Shown here one piece after another: positions 18,638 to 26,725 of a stretch of 64,000 nucleotides of DNA (position 1 is the first letter of the stretch; every line of letters starts with the position of its first letter). Below the pieces are notes generated by a model that ran no database searches, was not told the DNA's origin, and saw only the letters and a program-made list of their open reading frames with translations. The position numbers were made by a program, and so were the translations under genes. Source of the DNA: Saprospiraceae bacterium (lineage in GTDB: Bacteria > Bacteroidota > Bacteroidia > Chitinophagales > Saprospiraceae); contig JAIYAP010000059.1 in the NCBI GenBank assembly GCA_027488935.1, positions 1 to 64,000 on the forward strand. Direction: 5' to 3'.

Positions 18638-19378
18638 TTATTGAAAAGTAAACGAACTTTGAACTTTTAAAAGTTCCGTATCTATCCAGTTTTTTGCTGA
18701 TTGCATTAAGGCCAACCCATCTGTATCCTGCATTGGGCTGCCGTAGTGTACATGCACATGGATTTCTTTCTCCCCAAAACGGCGGATAAAATGCGCTAAA
18801 AATGAATCTGTATCAATCCAGTAGTCAGCAGGATTCTGGTATTCAATCATCACTGGAATAACCGGAAACCCAAGTCGAGCCGCCAACAAAAAACTGCCAG
18901 GTCTAAATTCAACCGTTGTAGGTTTCGCATGCGTTGTTCCTTCCGGGAACAATAAGATAGGCATACCTGCTTGCAATTGCTCCCCGATTCCATCCAGAAT
19001 TATCTTTCTACTGCCTGTATTTTCGCGTTTTAAAAATAACACCCCCGAAATGCGCGCACAATACCCCAGTATTGGCCAATTCGCCACCTCCGCTTTTGAT
19101 ATAGGTAAAAAGAAGGTGTTGCAGGCTATAATGGCCGGGTCGAGGTAAGAACGGTGGTTGCAAACAAAAATCCCAATGGTGTCAGGTGAATTGCCATCAA
19201 TATGAAAACGCACCCCAATTTTGGGCAAAAACCAACGGGTAAGTCGGTGTCGGGTGCGAATAGAACGCCGAATATCTTTGCCTAAAAACAGGGTTTTAAG
19301 CAGTATCTCGACGATCATAAACAGCAGATACCCAATAAAAAACAGCAGGCGAACAATTGCTCTTATTTTTTTAAACAT
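18638..19378 (-). CDS. PlsC-type lysophospholipid acyltransferase (copy 1)
   Basis: This 246-aa membrane-associated enzyme likely acylates lysophosphatidate or a related lysolipid. It has an N-terminal hydrophobic helix (about 8-30), the catalytic NHRSYLDP motif (His75, Asp80) and the FPEGTTH substrate motif near 152. It lies 26 bp after a second, clearly related acyltransferase gene, and the two N-termini align almost residue by residue. Tandem duplication is therefore likely, perhaps with different acyl specificity. Confidence 0.9.
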   Translation of the reverse strand: MFKKIRAIVRLLFFIGYLLFMIVEILLKTLFLGKDIRRSIRTRHRLTRWFLPKIGVRFHIDGNSPDTIGIFVCNHRSYLDPAIIACNTFFLPISKAEVANWPILGYCARISGVLFLKRENTGSRKIILDGIGEQLQAGMPILLFPEGTTHAKPTTVEFRPGSFLLAARLGFPVIPVMIEYQNPADYWIDTDSFLAHFIRRFGEKEIHVHVHYGSPMQDTDGLALMQSAKNWIDTELLKVQSSFTFQ

Positions 19379-19404
19379 GGGGTAAGAGGATGATTTTTCA
19401 TGTA

Positions 19405-20148
19405 CTAAGCAGGTGTTTTTTGTGCCGATACCAGCTGGTGAAGTTTATTTTCAATCCAGGTGTGGGCTGCTGTCAACAAGGCATCGCCGTCGGTATCCCG
19501 CAAGGTTGGACCATAACAGACTTTCACCCGTATTTCATTGCGCCCGAAACTTTGCCAGGCATGGGCAAGAAAACTAACGTCTCCTACCCAAAAATCGCGC
19601 GGATTGGGATAAAAGAATGCAATGGGTGTTACTTCAAGCCCGTGTTTGGCCGCCAATCGAAATCCGCCCGTCAAAAAAGGCAAGGTTTTGTCTGGAATAT
19701 CGCAGGTATTGCCTTCCGGGAACAAAATCACCGGGTAACCCGAATCAATGGTTTGGCGAATCATCACCAATACCTTGGCACGGTGTCCGGCATCTTCCCG
19801 GCGCAGGTAAAGGATGCCTGCCATGGCTGCGCCCGCACCAATCATGGGCCAGCTTGCAATTTCGGCTTTTGCTACGGGCCAGGCATCTACCTTGCGCAAT
19901 AAAATGATGGGATCCAGGTAACTTCGATGGTTGCCTACCAACAAGCCCTTGCCTTTTGGAATAACACCTTCTTCTTCAATGCGCACCCCCACTTTGTAAA
20001 GCACTTTATTGGCCCATTTTCGGCGTATGCGCATGGCGCGTTGAAGGTCGCGGCCTTGCAGGCTGTTACGCAACCAAATTTCCCCCACAATACGGGTTGT
20101 ATATACTGTAAAATACAGCAGTCTCCAGATTAATCGAAGTTTTCTCAC
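19405..20148 (-). CDS. PlsC-type lysophospholipid acyltransferase (copy 2)
   Basis: This protein of about 247 aa has the same layout as its downstream paralogue: hydrophobic N-terminal helix, GNHRSYLDP (His/Asp catalytic pair) and LFPEGNTCD. No ATG exists near the N-terminus. The frame can be opened by TTG at 20157, but that codon is part of a TATCTTTG promoter box, so it is unlikely to be transcribed. GTG at 20148 (or ATT at 20151) fits the alignment with copy 1, and would give an almost leaderless mRNA. The start is therefore uncertain by a few codons. Confidence 0.85.
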   Translation of the reverse strand: MRKLRLIWRLLYFTVYTTRIVGEIWLRNSLQGRDLQRAMRIRRKWANKVLYKVGVRIEEEGVIPKGKGLLVGNHRSYLDPIILLRKVDAWPVAKAEIASWPMIGAGAAMAGILYLRREDAGHRAKVLVMIRQTIDSGYPVILFPEGNTCDIPDKTLPFLTGGFRLAAKHGLEVTPIAFFYPNPRDFWVGDVSFLAHAWQSFGRNEIRVKVCYGPTLRDTDGDALLTAAHTWIENKLHQLVSAQKTPA

Positions 20149-20154
20149 AATCCG

Positions 20155-20162
20155 CAAAGATA
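20155..20162 (-). promoter_or_regulatory. TATCTTTG promoter element of the plsC pair
   Basis: The minus-strand TATCTTTG ends 6 bp upstream of the GTG start at 20148. It would drive both acyltransferase genes. Confidence 0.5.
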
Positions 20163-20252
20163 TAAAAGTAAAACGGCTGATACTTCCGGTGCAAAATTAG
20201 ATCTTGCACCAAAGAAATATCAGCCGAATACATGGTCTTTATCTTGAGTTAC

Positions 20253-20609
20253 TCAAATAGTAGAAACCGAAGCCAATGCTTCTTTGATCTCTTCTATCGT
20301 AATATCCAAGTGGGAAGCATCATAAATACAGACACCATTGGATATCAATAATACTTGTGGCGACTCGTGATGCACCTCAAAGGTATCTGCAATATACGCC
20401 GAAATAGGGCGATATCGCAATAAGTCAAGGTAATAAGGTTGCAAACTTATTGCATTAAAATCCCAATCGTCTTCCAACCTGAATTTGGCAATGGCACTAA
20501 TATTGCAAGTTGTGCTATGCTTGAAAATGAGGCAGGGTCCCTGAAAGGATTGCTGTTTGATTTGATCTACCGCTTCAGGTGAATCAATTGAAATCCAATC
20601 TAATTGCAT
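20253..20609 (-). CDS. ytxJ: Bacillithiol system redox-active protein YtxJ
   Basis: This 118-aa thioredoxin-like protein carries the family motif IFKHSTTCNIS with a single Cys35, consistent with a monothiol bacilliredoxin that removes bacillithiol from proteins. Assignment rests on the KHSTxC motif, length and the C-terminal VLLISNGVCIYDASH segment. It implies that the organism makes bacillithiol, which is known in Bacteroidota. It is 15 bp downstream of a tiny lipoprotein gene and probably shares its promoter. Confidence 0.85.
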   Translation of the reverse strand: MQLDWISIDSPEAVDQIKQQSFQGPCLIFKHSTTCNISAIAKFRLEDDWDFNAISLQPYYLDLLRYRPISAYIADTFEVHHESPQVLLISNGVCIYDASHLDITIEEIKEALASVSTI

Positions 20610-20624
20610 GGGTTGTTTTTAATT

Positions 20625-20726
20625 TTACAAGTCAGCGCCCGGACAGCCGTAACCACGGTGACAAGCTTCCAGCATTAATACAGCAGCCATAAATACGAAC
20701 GCGAGCACTTTTTGCCAATTTTTCAT
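20625..20726 (-). CDS. 33-aa small lipoprotein
   Basis: This very short reading frame encodes a hydrophobic signal helix (about residues 7-20) followed by a lipobox-like LEAC and a mature part of only about seven to nine residues ending RGYGCPGADL. Similar tiny peptides with a RGxGCP ending are often seen in Bacteroidota, but I know no function. A full promoter lies about 100 bp upstream and ytxJ follows 15 bp downstream, so it is likely expressed. Confidence 0.6.
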   Translation of the reverse strand: MKNWQKVLAFVFMAAVLMLEACHRGYGCPGADL

Positions 20727-20830
20727 GATGCAACAGTTTGTTATTTTAAAAATGAGATGCAGTTTTCTTGAAAACGGAAAAGCTTTTATCTTATTGTTGT
20801 AAAATGCCAGGCCGAATTCTAATTTCGCTG

Positions 20831-20862
20831 CAAATTTACCCCATTTAACAAATACCTTCCAA
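20831..20862 (-). promoter_or_regulatory. Promoter of the small lipoprotein/ytxJ unit
   Basis: On the minus strand TTG (20862-20860), a 21-bp spacer and TAAATTTG (20838-20831) match the Bacteroidota promoter. Transcription would begin near 20824, leaving a leader of about 98 nt before the ATG at 20726. Confidence 0.6.
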
Positions 20863-20929
20863 ATTTTTTTATAAAAACAGCATAAATTTAACCTCATTTC
20901 AAAATAAAATGTTGCGATCGAAGGAAAAA

Positions 20930-22294
20930 ATGCGCATTCACCTCATTGCGATTGGAGGTGCCGCCATGCACAATATTGCTATTGCTTTGCAAAATAATGG
21001 ACATATCGTAACGGGCTCGGACGATGAAATATACGATCCCGCCCGCACGCGCCTAGAGAAAGCCGGACTTTTACCAGAAAAAACAGGCTGGGACCCGACA
21101 AACATACACAGCGACCTGGATGTGGTGATCTTGGGCATGCATGCGCGCGTCGACAATCCGGAGTTATTGCGCGCCCAGCAACTTGGGTTAAATATTTGCT
21201 CCTACCCTACTTTTATTTACCAACAAGCCCAACATAAAAAACGACTCGTTGTGGCTGGTAGTCATGGGAAAACGACCACAACCGCCATGGTTATGCATGT
21301 TTTACGCAAACTAGGGCTCGATTTCGATTATCTGGTAGGTGCACAACTGGAAGGGTTTGAAACCATGGTACGCCTGAGCGAAGCACCCATTATGGTGATT
21401 GAAGGGGACGAATACCTTTCTTCGGCGACCGAGCCTGTTTCCAAAATGGTGCAATACCGACCGCACCATGCTGTTATTACGGGCATCGCCTGGGACCATA
21501 TTAATGTATTTCCAACTTTCGAATCCTATTTGTCGCAATTTAGCAGTTTGATCCATCATCTGGAGCCCGATGGCAGCTTGATTTGGTATGCAGCAGATGT
21601 TCATTTGCAGCAGCTGGTTGTGCAAGCCGCTCAAACAGATTCTTTTCAAAGTTATCCTTTTGATGCATTTCAATACCGTATTCACAGCGGGAAAATGTGG
21701 CTGGTTAGGAGCGGTAAACCCGCGCAAGTACTTTCGTTTTTTGGAGAACACAATTTGCGCAATGCACAGGCTGCCTATCTCTTGTGTGCCTCATTGGGTA
21801 TCTCCGAAGATACTTTTGTGGCGCATATTGCCGATTTCAAAGGTGCTTCAAAGCGGTTACAGTTGGTTGTAGCACATGAAACCAGCGCTGTCTGGCTCGA
21901 TTTTGCGCACGCACCTTCGAAAGTAAAAGCAACCGTGCAGGCCGTAAAAGCACTTTTTCCAACCCGTCAGCTGACGGGTTGTCTCGAACTACACACCTTT
22001 AGCAGCTTAACAAAGGCGTTTTTACCCGAATATGCACAAAGTTTGACCGGCGCAGAACAGGCCGTAGTTTTCTTTAGTCCACATACGCTGGAAATGAAAA
22101 AACTGCCCCCATTTACAGAAAATGACATTCAAACAGCATTTCAGCACCCCAATTTGAAGGTTTTTACGACCAAAGAGGCGCTGTTAAGTTTCCTTGAGAC
22201 GGAAAGATGGCAGGATCGCAACCTTTTAATGATGTCGTCCGGCACTTTTGACGGACTTGATTTTGAGCACCTTAAACATTTAAACACGTTTTAA
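20930..22294 (+). CDS. mpl: Mpl-like Mur ligase (murein peptide ligase)
   Basis: This 454-aa ATP-dependent ligase probably joins the recycled tripeptide L-Ala-gamma-D-Glu-mDAP to UDP-MurNAc. It starts with MRIHLIAIGGAAMHNIA (UDP-binding glycine loop), then VAGSHGKTTTTAM (ATP loop), IEGDEYLSS and a DHINVFPTFESY segment, as in Mpl and MurC. Without a HisMurC-type comparison, MurC cannot be fully excluded, but the IEGDEY motif and length favour Mpl. The ATG at 20930 is preferred over 20909 because it gives the family's usual N-terminus. Its 3' end overlaps the convergent GH13-like gene by 15 bp. Confidence 0.85.
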   Translation: MRIHLIAIGGAAMHNIAIALQNNGHIVTGSDDEIYDPARTRLEKAGLLPEKTGWDPTNIHSDLDVVILGMHARVDNPELLRAQQLGLNICSYPTFIYQQAQHKKRLVVAGSHGKTTTTAMVMHVLRKLGLDFDYLVGAQLEGFETMVRLSEAPIMVIEGDEYLSSATEPVSKMVQYRPHHAVITGIAWDHINVFPTFESYLSQFSSLIHHLEPDGSLIWYAADVHLQQLVVQAAQTDSFQSYPFDAFQYRIHSGKMWLVRSGKPAQVLSFFGEHNLRNAQAAYLLCASLGISEDTFVAHIADFKGASKRLQLVVAHETSAVWLDFAHAPSKVKATVQAVKALFPTRQLTGCLELHTFSSLTKAFLPEYAQSLTGAEQAVVFFSPHTLEMKKLPPFTENDIQTAFQHPNLKVFTTKEALLSFLETERWQDRNLLMMSSGTFDGLDFEHLKHLNTF

Positions 22295-24271
22295 CACCCA
22301 GGCTTCTCCGGGGGCAACTGGCAAAATTGCTCCAGACGGAAACGGCCAATCTACACCTCCAGGCAGTACGCGGTGGGTCGAAAAATATTGCACCCAGGAT
22401 TCGTTATCTGGAAAAACCAGTGAAAGATTAGCAGGCGTGTCCAAATCCATATTGGCGATGAACATATAATTCGAATCATTGTCCTGGGTCCAAATGACAT
22501 GTTTTTCCTTGCCACTCAGATCGGGCGCATTGATCCATTTTGTACGTGCATGGGCAATATCAGGCAAAATTTCGAGCGACAATCGCTTTATTCGGGCCAA
22601 ATTATGGTACAACGAACTGTTTTGGCCCCATTGATAAGGCCCACGCGTCATTTTTGGGCCTGATTCTACCTGAAAAACGTACAGTTTGGTATATCTTTCA
22701 TTCAGCGCAGGGGCATAATGCACATCCCGGCATTCAAACCCGAGCGCCATATAAGAAGGCATATCCGTCAAGAAAAATGCCATAAAGTAGCGCAATTCGT
22801 TGCCTTTTAGGTAAAACTCGTCAAATCGCGGATCATCTTTATCGGCTGTTAGAATGGTAAAACATGGAGAAAACGATCGGGTTTCTAACCAATTTCGGTA
22901 TTGGGCAAATTGCTGTACAAAATGCACGGTACCAAGCGTTTCGGATTGCAGATCACCCAAGGTAGAATCGGCAAAAGCGGCTTCCAAATGGTCACATTCA
23001 TCGCCATAGGCCATCACCCCTGGAGGCGCAAGGAAGCTTTCCGCAAAATAACCGAAATAAGGTTTTGTTTTCAATACCCTTTCCTTCACGGCACCCAGTA
23101 AATCGTAAAAAGCATCGCGTACCGGTGGAACGCCATCGGGGCGCATTTGCACGTGTGACATATCGCCCCGCATAAAATCAAAATCAAATTCGGCCTGAAA
23201 TGCATCATAATGCGAACAGGCATACGCCCAGGCCGCTTCGTTGGGTCGGTCAAAATCAAGTTCCCAATCGGCGTTATCGTTTTTTGATTCGTATAATTTA
23301 TAGCGCGTAAGTGGCCCAAATACCCTGGAAAAAGATTCGGGTTGGGTGATGCGAAAATCCATCCAAACCAGACCATCCTCGTCGGTGACCTTGGCATCCG
23401 GGCTCGGATCTACTTCCAGTCCGCGGTAAGGTGGTCCCATCGTGGCAGGCACCGTTTCAAATCCGGCTTCATAGAGCAATTGAATCATTTGTTTGCGGCG
23501 ATACAGTCGTCCCGCATAATCTGTCGGGGCACCAAACAGGATATGTATTCGCTGTATTTCACTCATTTCACCAAAAAGAGATGCGTGCGTTTCTGGAAGC
23601 GTTTGATTCGGGCAGGCAGGACCTTCCGATTGTAAATACGCCCAGAGCAACGATTCTACTGTTTGATAGAGGTCATTACCTTGCGCTAAAATCTGGTACT
23701 CTTTGCGTTGCAGCCATTCAAAACAGGCCGGATTGGCAAGGACCATTTCGGAAAATCGATCGGTATGTGGTACCACATCCATGCCCACCGATTTGCCCAT
23801 GAGGTGCAACAGATTGATGACCACTTTTAACTGCTTTTCGACGGTATCCAGGTGTGAAAAAGCGGCAGCCATTTCGGCACTGTAGAATTCCGGATTAACA
23901 TTCCAACTTGAAGGACCATACAGGCTGGCCACAACACCGGGTTCCCAAAGCGGGAGGATATGAATGGCATCTTGCCCAGGGGGCAAGGTCATCGTATATG
24001 GAATAATGTTCCAGAAATTGCGAATGGTGCGCACATTGATTCCGACGGTGTTGGCCGATTTCAACCATTGGGTGTTTTGATTTTGGTGTACCGGGCCAGA
24101 AATACGTGTTTCCGGGTCGAATGCCGGGTATAATGCTGGGCCAAAGGCTGTTTCCAGGGCTTGTACAACAGATTCCAAAGGCCATTGTAGTACCTCGGCA
24201 GGCATGGTGTCAAAAAGCGACACAAATGGATAGGATGTATTTTTCAACACGTGACAAGTGCAGTTAGACAT
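22280..24271 (-). CDS. GH13-like (alpha-amylase superfamily) protein
   Basis: This 663-aa protein lacks a signal peptide. A segment IHILPLWEPG near residue 105 and LKVVINLLHLMGKSVGMDVVP near 158 resemble the first strands of an alpha-amylase TIM barrel. Candidate catalytic residues are Asp370 in FMRGDMSH (with Arg368 two before), Glu411 in GYFAESF and Asp503 in FLTDMPSY, in the GH13 order and similar spacing. The C-terminus (about 570-663) looks like the all-beta domain that follows such barrels. The protein is diverged and I cannot give a substrate. It overlaps the Mpl gene tail to tail. Confidence 0.6.
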   Translation of the reverse strand: MSNCTCHVLKNTSYPFVSLFDTMPAEVLQWPLESVVQALETAFGPALYPAFDPETRISGPVHQNQNTQWLKSANTVGINVRTIRNFWNIIPYTMTLPPGQDAIHILPLWEPGVVASLYGPSSWNVNPEFYSAEMAAAFSHLDTVEKQLKVVINLLHLMGKSVGMDVVPHTDRFSEMVLANPACFEWLQRKEYQILAQGNDLYQTVESLLWAYLQSEGPACPNQTLPETHASLFGEMSEIQRIHILFGAPTDYAGRLYRRKQMIQLLYEAGFETVPATMGPPYRGLEVDPSPDAKVTDEDGLVWMDFRITQPESFSRVFGPLTRYKLYESKNDNADWELDFDRPNEAAWAYACSHYDAFQAEFDFDFMRGDMSHVQMRPDGVPPVRDAFYDLLGAVKERVLKTKPYFGYFAESFLAPPGVMAYGDECDHLEAAFADSTLGDLQSETLGTVHFVQQFAQYRNWLETRSFSPCFTILTADKDDPRFDEFYLKGNELRYFMAFFLTDMPSYMALGFECRDVHYAPALNERYTKLYVFQVESGPKMTRGPYQWGQNSSLYHNLARIKRLSLEILPDIAHARTKWINAPDLSGKEKHVIWTQDNDSNYMFIANMDLDTPANLSLVFPDNESWVQYFSTHRVLPGGVDWPFPSGAILPVAPGEAWVLKRV

Positions 24272-24576
24272 ATTTAAATATTAAAATTCTGTTAGAATAT
24301 ACTTTTTAACAGAAACGACAAGGTAAAAACAATTGGTAGTAATACCTTTACCGCCGCGAAGTTATTGTTGCAAAACAGTATTTTCTCAAATTTGAAGTAG
24401 GTTAATCTTAAACTTTAAATGAATTTGTTGCGAAGGCCTTATGTCTCCCCTGAAAATAAAGCCTTTACATCTTAAAACAAATTGATATTTAGTTTCAAGA
24501 TGAAACTATTTTTTTAATCCCTTTGATTTGACACATGTCAGGATGAACCTGAAAACTTGAACAACAATCTAAAGCT
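24272..24576. other. 305-bp A/T-rich intergenic region
   Basis: The region upstream of the GH13-like gene (minus) and the AP2-domain gene (plus) has no plausible gene. It contains a hairpin plus T-run at 24491-24515. I could not identify a clear promoter for either flanking gene. Confidence 0.6.
24491..24515 (+). terminator. Terminator-like hairpin upstream of the AP2 gene
   Basis: AGTTTCA (24491-24497), loop AGA and TGAAACT (24501-24507) are followed by A and seven T. It has no obvious gene to terminate on the + strand, so it could be an attenuator or end a short transcript. Confidence 0.45.
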
Positions 24577-25113
24577 GTGATTTACAAAGTCAAACTAAAA
24601 AACGCCGAAGACATGGTGTTAATTGACGACTATGTCTTCGAGTGGCTCACCACCGATCTTTACCTAAACAAAATTGAATTTATCAACAACTTGCGTAAGC
24701 ACTCCAGTGGCTGCGTGGTTTTTCAGAAAACATGGAAACGTGCGGAGGGCGGTTACAAAACAGAAACCCTTTATTTGCACAAAATGATTGCTGAAAAGTA
24801 CCTTGCTGGCAACAAAAATGGAGTTCAAAGGCTTGTGGGCGCAAAAAATGGGGATAAATTGGATTGCCGGGTAGAGAATATCCTTTATCGAACGCGGGCT
24901 GCTGCCAGCCGTCAACGCAAAACCAGCAGTAAAACAGGCTATACAGGTGTTTATCAAGAACACAACCGGTACCGGGCCGTTATTTCAGTGGGTGGTAGAT
25001 CCATCCACATTGGCATGTTTGATACGGCAGAAGAAGCGGCGGTGGCTTACAACAAGCTCTCCAAAGAAATGTACGGCGAGGAAGGCAAGATTAACAAGGT
25101 AAAAGGCTGGTAA
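24577..25113 (+). CDS. AP2 domain-containing protein with HNH-like region
   Basis: This 178-aa protein ends in an AP2/ERF-type DNA-binding domain (about 120-170: SKTGYTGVYQEHNRYRAVI, then GMFDTAEEAAVAYNK). The middle (LHKMIAEKYL and NGDKLDCRVENI) resembles the HNH region of homing endonucleases, where AP2 domains often occur, but the catalytic His pair is not clear. The start is a GTG; the next ATG at 24612 would remove the conserved-looking N-terminus. It stands alone with no intron or phage genes around it, so it may be a domesticated homing-endonuclease remnant. Confidence 0.75.
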   Translation: MIYKVKLKNAEDMVLIDDYVFEWLTTDLYLNKIEFINNLRKHSSGCVVFQKTWKRAEGGYKTETLYLHKMIAEKYLAGNKNGVQRLVGAKNGDKLDCRVENILYRTRAAASRQRKTSSKTGYTGVYQEHNRYRAVISVGGRSIHIGMFDTAEEAAVAYNKLSKEMYGEEGKINKVKGW

Positions 25114-25131
25114 TCATACTTTTATCTTGTT

Positions 25132-25734
25132 TTAGTGCATGCGATCTCCCCGGACATCGAGTTGTAGCATAATTTCCGCCTCGTGTTGGAGAAATTCCTG
25201 CCAACGCTTCCAAACCGGGTCTTTTCCGAAGTAAAATTCGGCAAGATCAAGAAACATGCGGTAATGCCCTGCTTCTGATACCATGAATTTGTGGTACCAG
25301 CCGCGCAATGCATGGTCGGAACAATACAAAGAAAGTAGGCGAAAGCGTTCGGCGCTTCTTGCCTCTATCAGCGCGCAGGTGAGTAAACGCTCCATGAGCA
25401 CCTCATCGCGGGTGCCTCCTTTGTGCTGAAATGCCAGCAAAGCATTGACATACATATCTTTGCGTTGGCGACCGAGTTCGAGGTTACGCTTTTTCAATTC
25501 CGCAATTACCATGCGAAAATGCCCCCATTCTTCGGTAACCACCGGTGCGAGCGCTTCCACCAATTCTGTTCGATCAGGATAGGCTTGGATAAGGGTAATG
25601 CAGGCAGTGGTGGCTTTTTGTTCACAATAAGCGTGGTCGCTCAGGATTTCCGCCAAATCCATTTCGGCAAGATTTACCCAGCGCGGGTCGGTTGGGAGTT
25701 TTAACCCCAATTTTGTATTTTGCAAAGCATCCAT
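25132..25734 (-). CDS. miaE: tRNA-(ms2io6A)-hydroxylase MiaE
   Basis: This 200-aa ferritin-like di-iron enzyme hydroxylates the isopentenyl group of ms2i6A37 in tRNA. The expected ligands are visible: Glu38 (AYCEQKA), Glu69 and His72 (EEWGHF), Glu124 (IEARSAERF), Glu154 and His157 (SEAGHY). The frame is open to 25803, but the ATG at 25734 matches the family start and lies 4 bp after a TATTTTTG promoter box, so the mRNA would be leaderless or nearly so. Confidence 0.92.
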   Translation of the reverse strand: MDALQNTKLGLKLPTDPRWVNLAEMDLAEILSDHAYCEQKATTACITLIQAYPDRTELVEALAPVVTEEWGHFRMVIAELKKRNLELGRQRKDMYVNALLAFQHKGGTRDEVLMERLLTCALIEARSAERFRLLSLYCSDHALRGWYHKFMVSEAGHYRMFLDLAEFYFGKDPVWKRWQEFLQHEAEIMLQLDVRGDRMH

Positions 25735-25738
25735 GCCG

Positions 25739-25746
25739 CAAAAATA
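25739..25746 (-). promoter_or_regulatory. TATTTTTG promoter element of miaE
   Basis: The minus-strand box ends 4 bp before the ATG at 25734. This places transcription start at or next to the start codon. Confidence 0.55.
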
Positions 25747-25827
25747 CAGCATTGTGTCAAATTGAGCGATGGTTGCATCCAGGAACAACGCTTTGCGGAC
25801 CATTTTTTACAATTGTGCATAAAAACC

Positions 25828-25835
25828 TACCTTTG
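25828..25835 (+). promoter_or_regulatory. TACCTTTG promoter element of the TrmH gene
   Basis: The full-match -7 element ends 4 bp before the ATG at 25840, mirroring the arrangement of miaE on the other strand. Confidence 0.55.
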
Positions 25836-25839
25836 CCGG

Positions 25840-26379
25840 ATGGAAAAGAGCAGTATGGCGCAACTGGGTCGCCTGAAACCCGAGGATTTTCGTGCCAAGG
25901 AAAAATTCCCCTTGGTCTTAGTGCTGGATCAAATTCGTTCGGCCTTAAATGTAGGCTCCATTTTTCGCACTGCAGATGCCTTTGGATTAGAGGGCTTGGT
26001 TTTATGTGGTATTACGGCGCAGCCACCCCATCGGGAGATTTTGAAAACGGCGTTGGGCAGTACCGAAACAGTAACTTGGACATATGCAGCGGACACCCTG
26101 CAGGCCATTGCTGATCTTAAAAAAAGCGGATACCGGATTTTTGCGGCCGAACAAACGACCGATAAAATATGGTTGCAGGATTTTGACGCCCCTGCTTTTT
26201 TACCCTGCGCCTTGGTGTTGGGCAATGAAGTAGAGGGTGTAAGCGACCAAGTGTTGGCACAATGTGACGGTGCCATTGAAATTCCACAATTCGGCTCCAA
26301 GCACTCCCTCAACGTTGCAGTGGCTGCCGGAATCGTAGTTTGGGAACTCGTGCGTAAAGCCAAGATGATGCAATTGTAA
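25840..26379 (+). CDS. TrmH/SpoU family RNA 2'-O-methyltransferase
   Basis: This 179-aa SPOUT enzyme methylates ribose in tRNA or rRNA using S-adenosylmethionine. The three motifs are present: DQIRSALNVGSIFRTADAFG (motif 1), LVLGNEVEGVS (motif 2) and IPQFGSKHSLNVAVAAGI (motif 3, the knot). There is no N-terminal substrate domain, so it is a minimal form. The start at 25840 is fixed by the promoter box just upstream. It is divergent from miaE, so two RNA-modification genes share this 105-bp region. Confidence 0.9.
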   Translation: MEKSSMAQLGRLKPEDFRAKEKFPLVLVLDQIRSALNVGSIFRTADAFGLEGLVLCGITAQPPHREILKTALGSTETVTWTYAADTLQAIADLKKSGYRIFAAEQTTDKIWLQDFDAPAFLPCALVLGNEVEGVSDQVLAQCDGAIEIPQFGSKHSLNVAVAAGIVVWELVRKAKMMQL

Positions 26380-26725
26380 AATACCCATTTTTTATTAAAA
26401 ATCAATACGTTTGTTCTTTATATTTCTTATAAACCTCATAATCAATAAGATATGTATCAAGCCGATATTTTAGTATTGCTTTTACGCGCAATATAAATGC
26501 TTGTTAAACTACACAAGTTGGTACCTCGAATATTAAGAATTTGTGAAGTGCTAGGGGATGCGCTTAGCAAGAGGGTATCTTTGCGTTATATTATTAATCC
26601 TTGCATTATGCTTGCCTTTACTCCCAATAATCCCTGGAGTTCCGATTCAATATCGCTTTTCTGACACTCTGCAAACACTCACATGTACACACATGTGCCG
26701 GCCCACCGTGCACATTAGGAAAAGT
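26380..26725 (+). other. 346-bp region with a promoter element, no clear gene
   Basis: The stretch between the TrmH gene and the glycosyltransferase holds a TATCTTTG box at 26576-26583. A frame in phase with the glycosyltransferase is open from 26558 and would add a hydrophobic N-terminus, but it begins upstream of the box. If the box is not used, a membrane-anchored longer form is possible. Confidence 0.5.
26576..26583 (+). promoter_or_regulatory. TATCTTTG promoter element of the glycosyltransferase gene
   Basis: Full match to TAnnTTTG. It is 142 bp before the chosen ATG at 26726, implying a leader of about 135 nt. Confidence 0.5.

Noticed and set aside
26558-26725. Hydrophobic N-terminal extension of the glycosyltransferase as a membrane anchor
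   Set aside because: A full TATCTTTG box lies inside this stretch, and GT4 enzymes usually begin close to the later ATG; kept only as an alternative.
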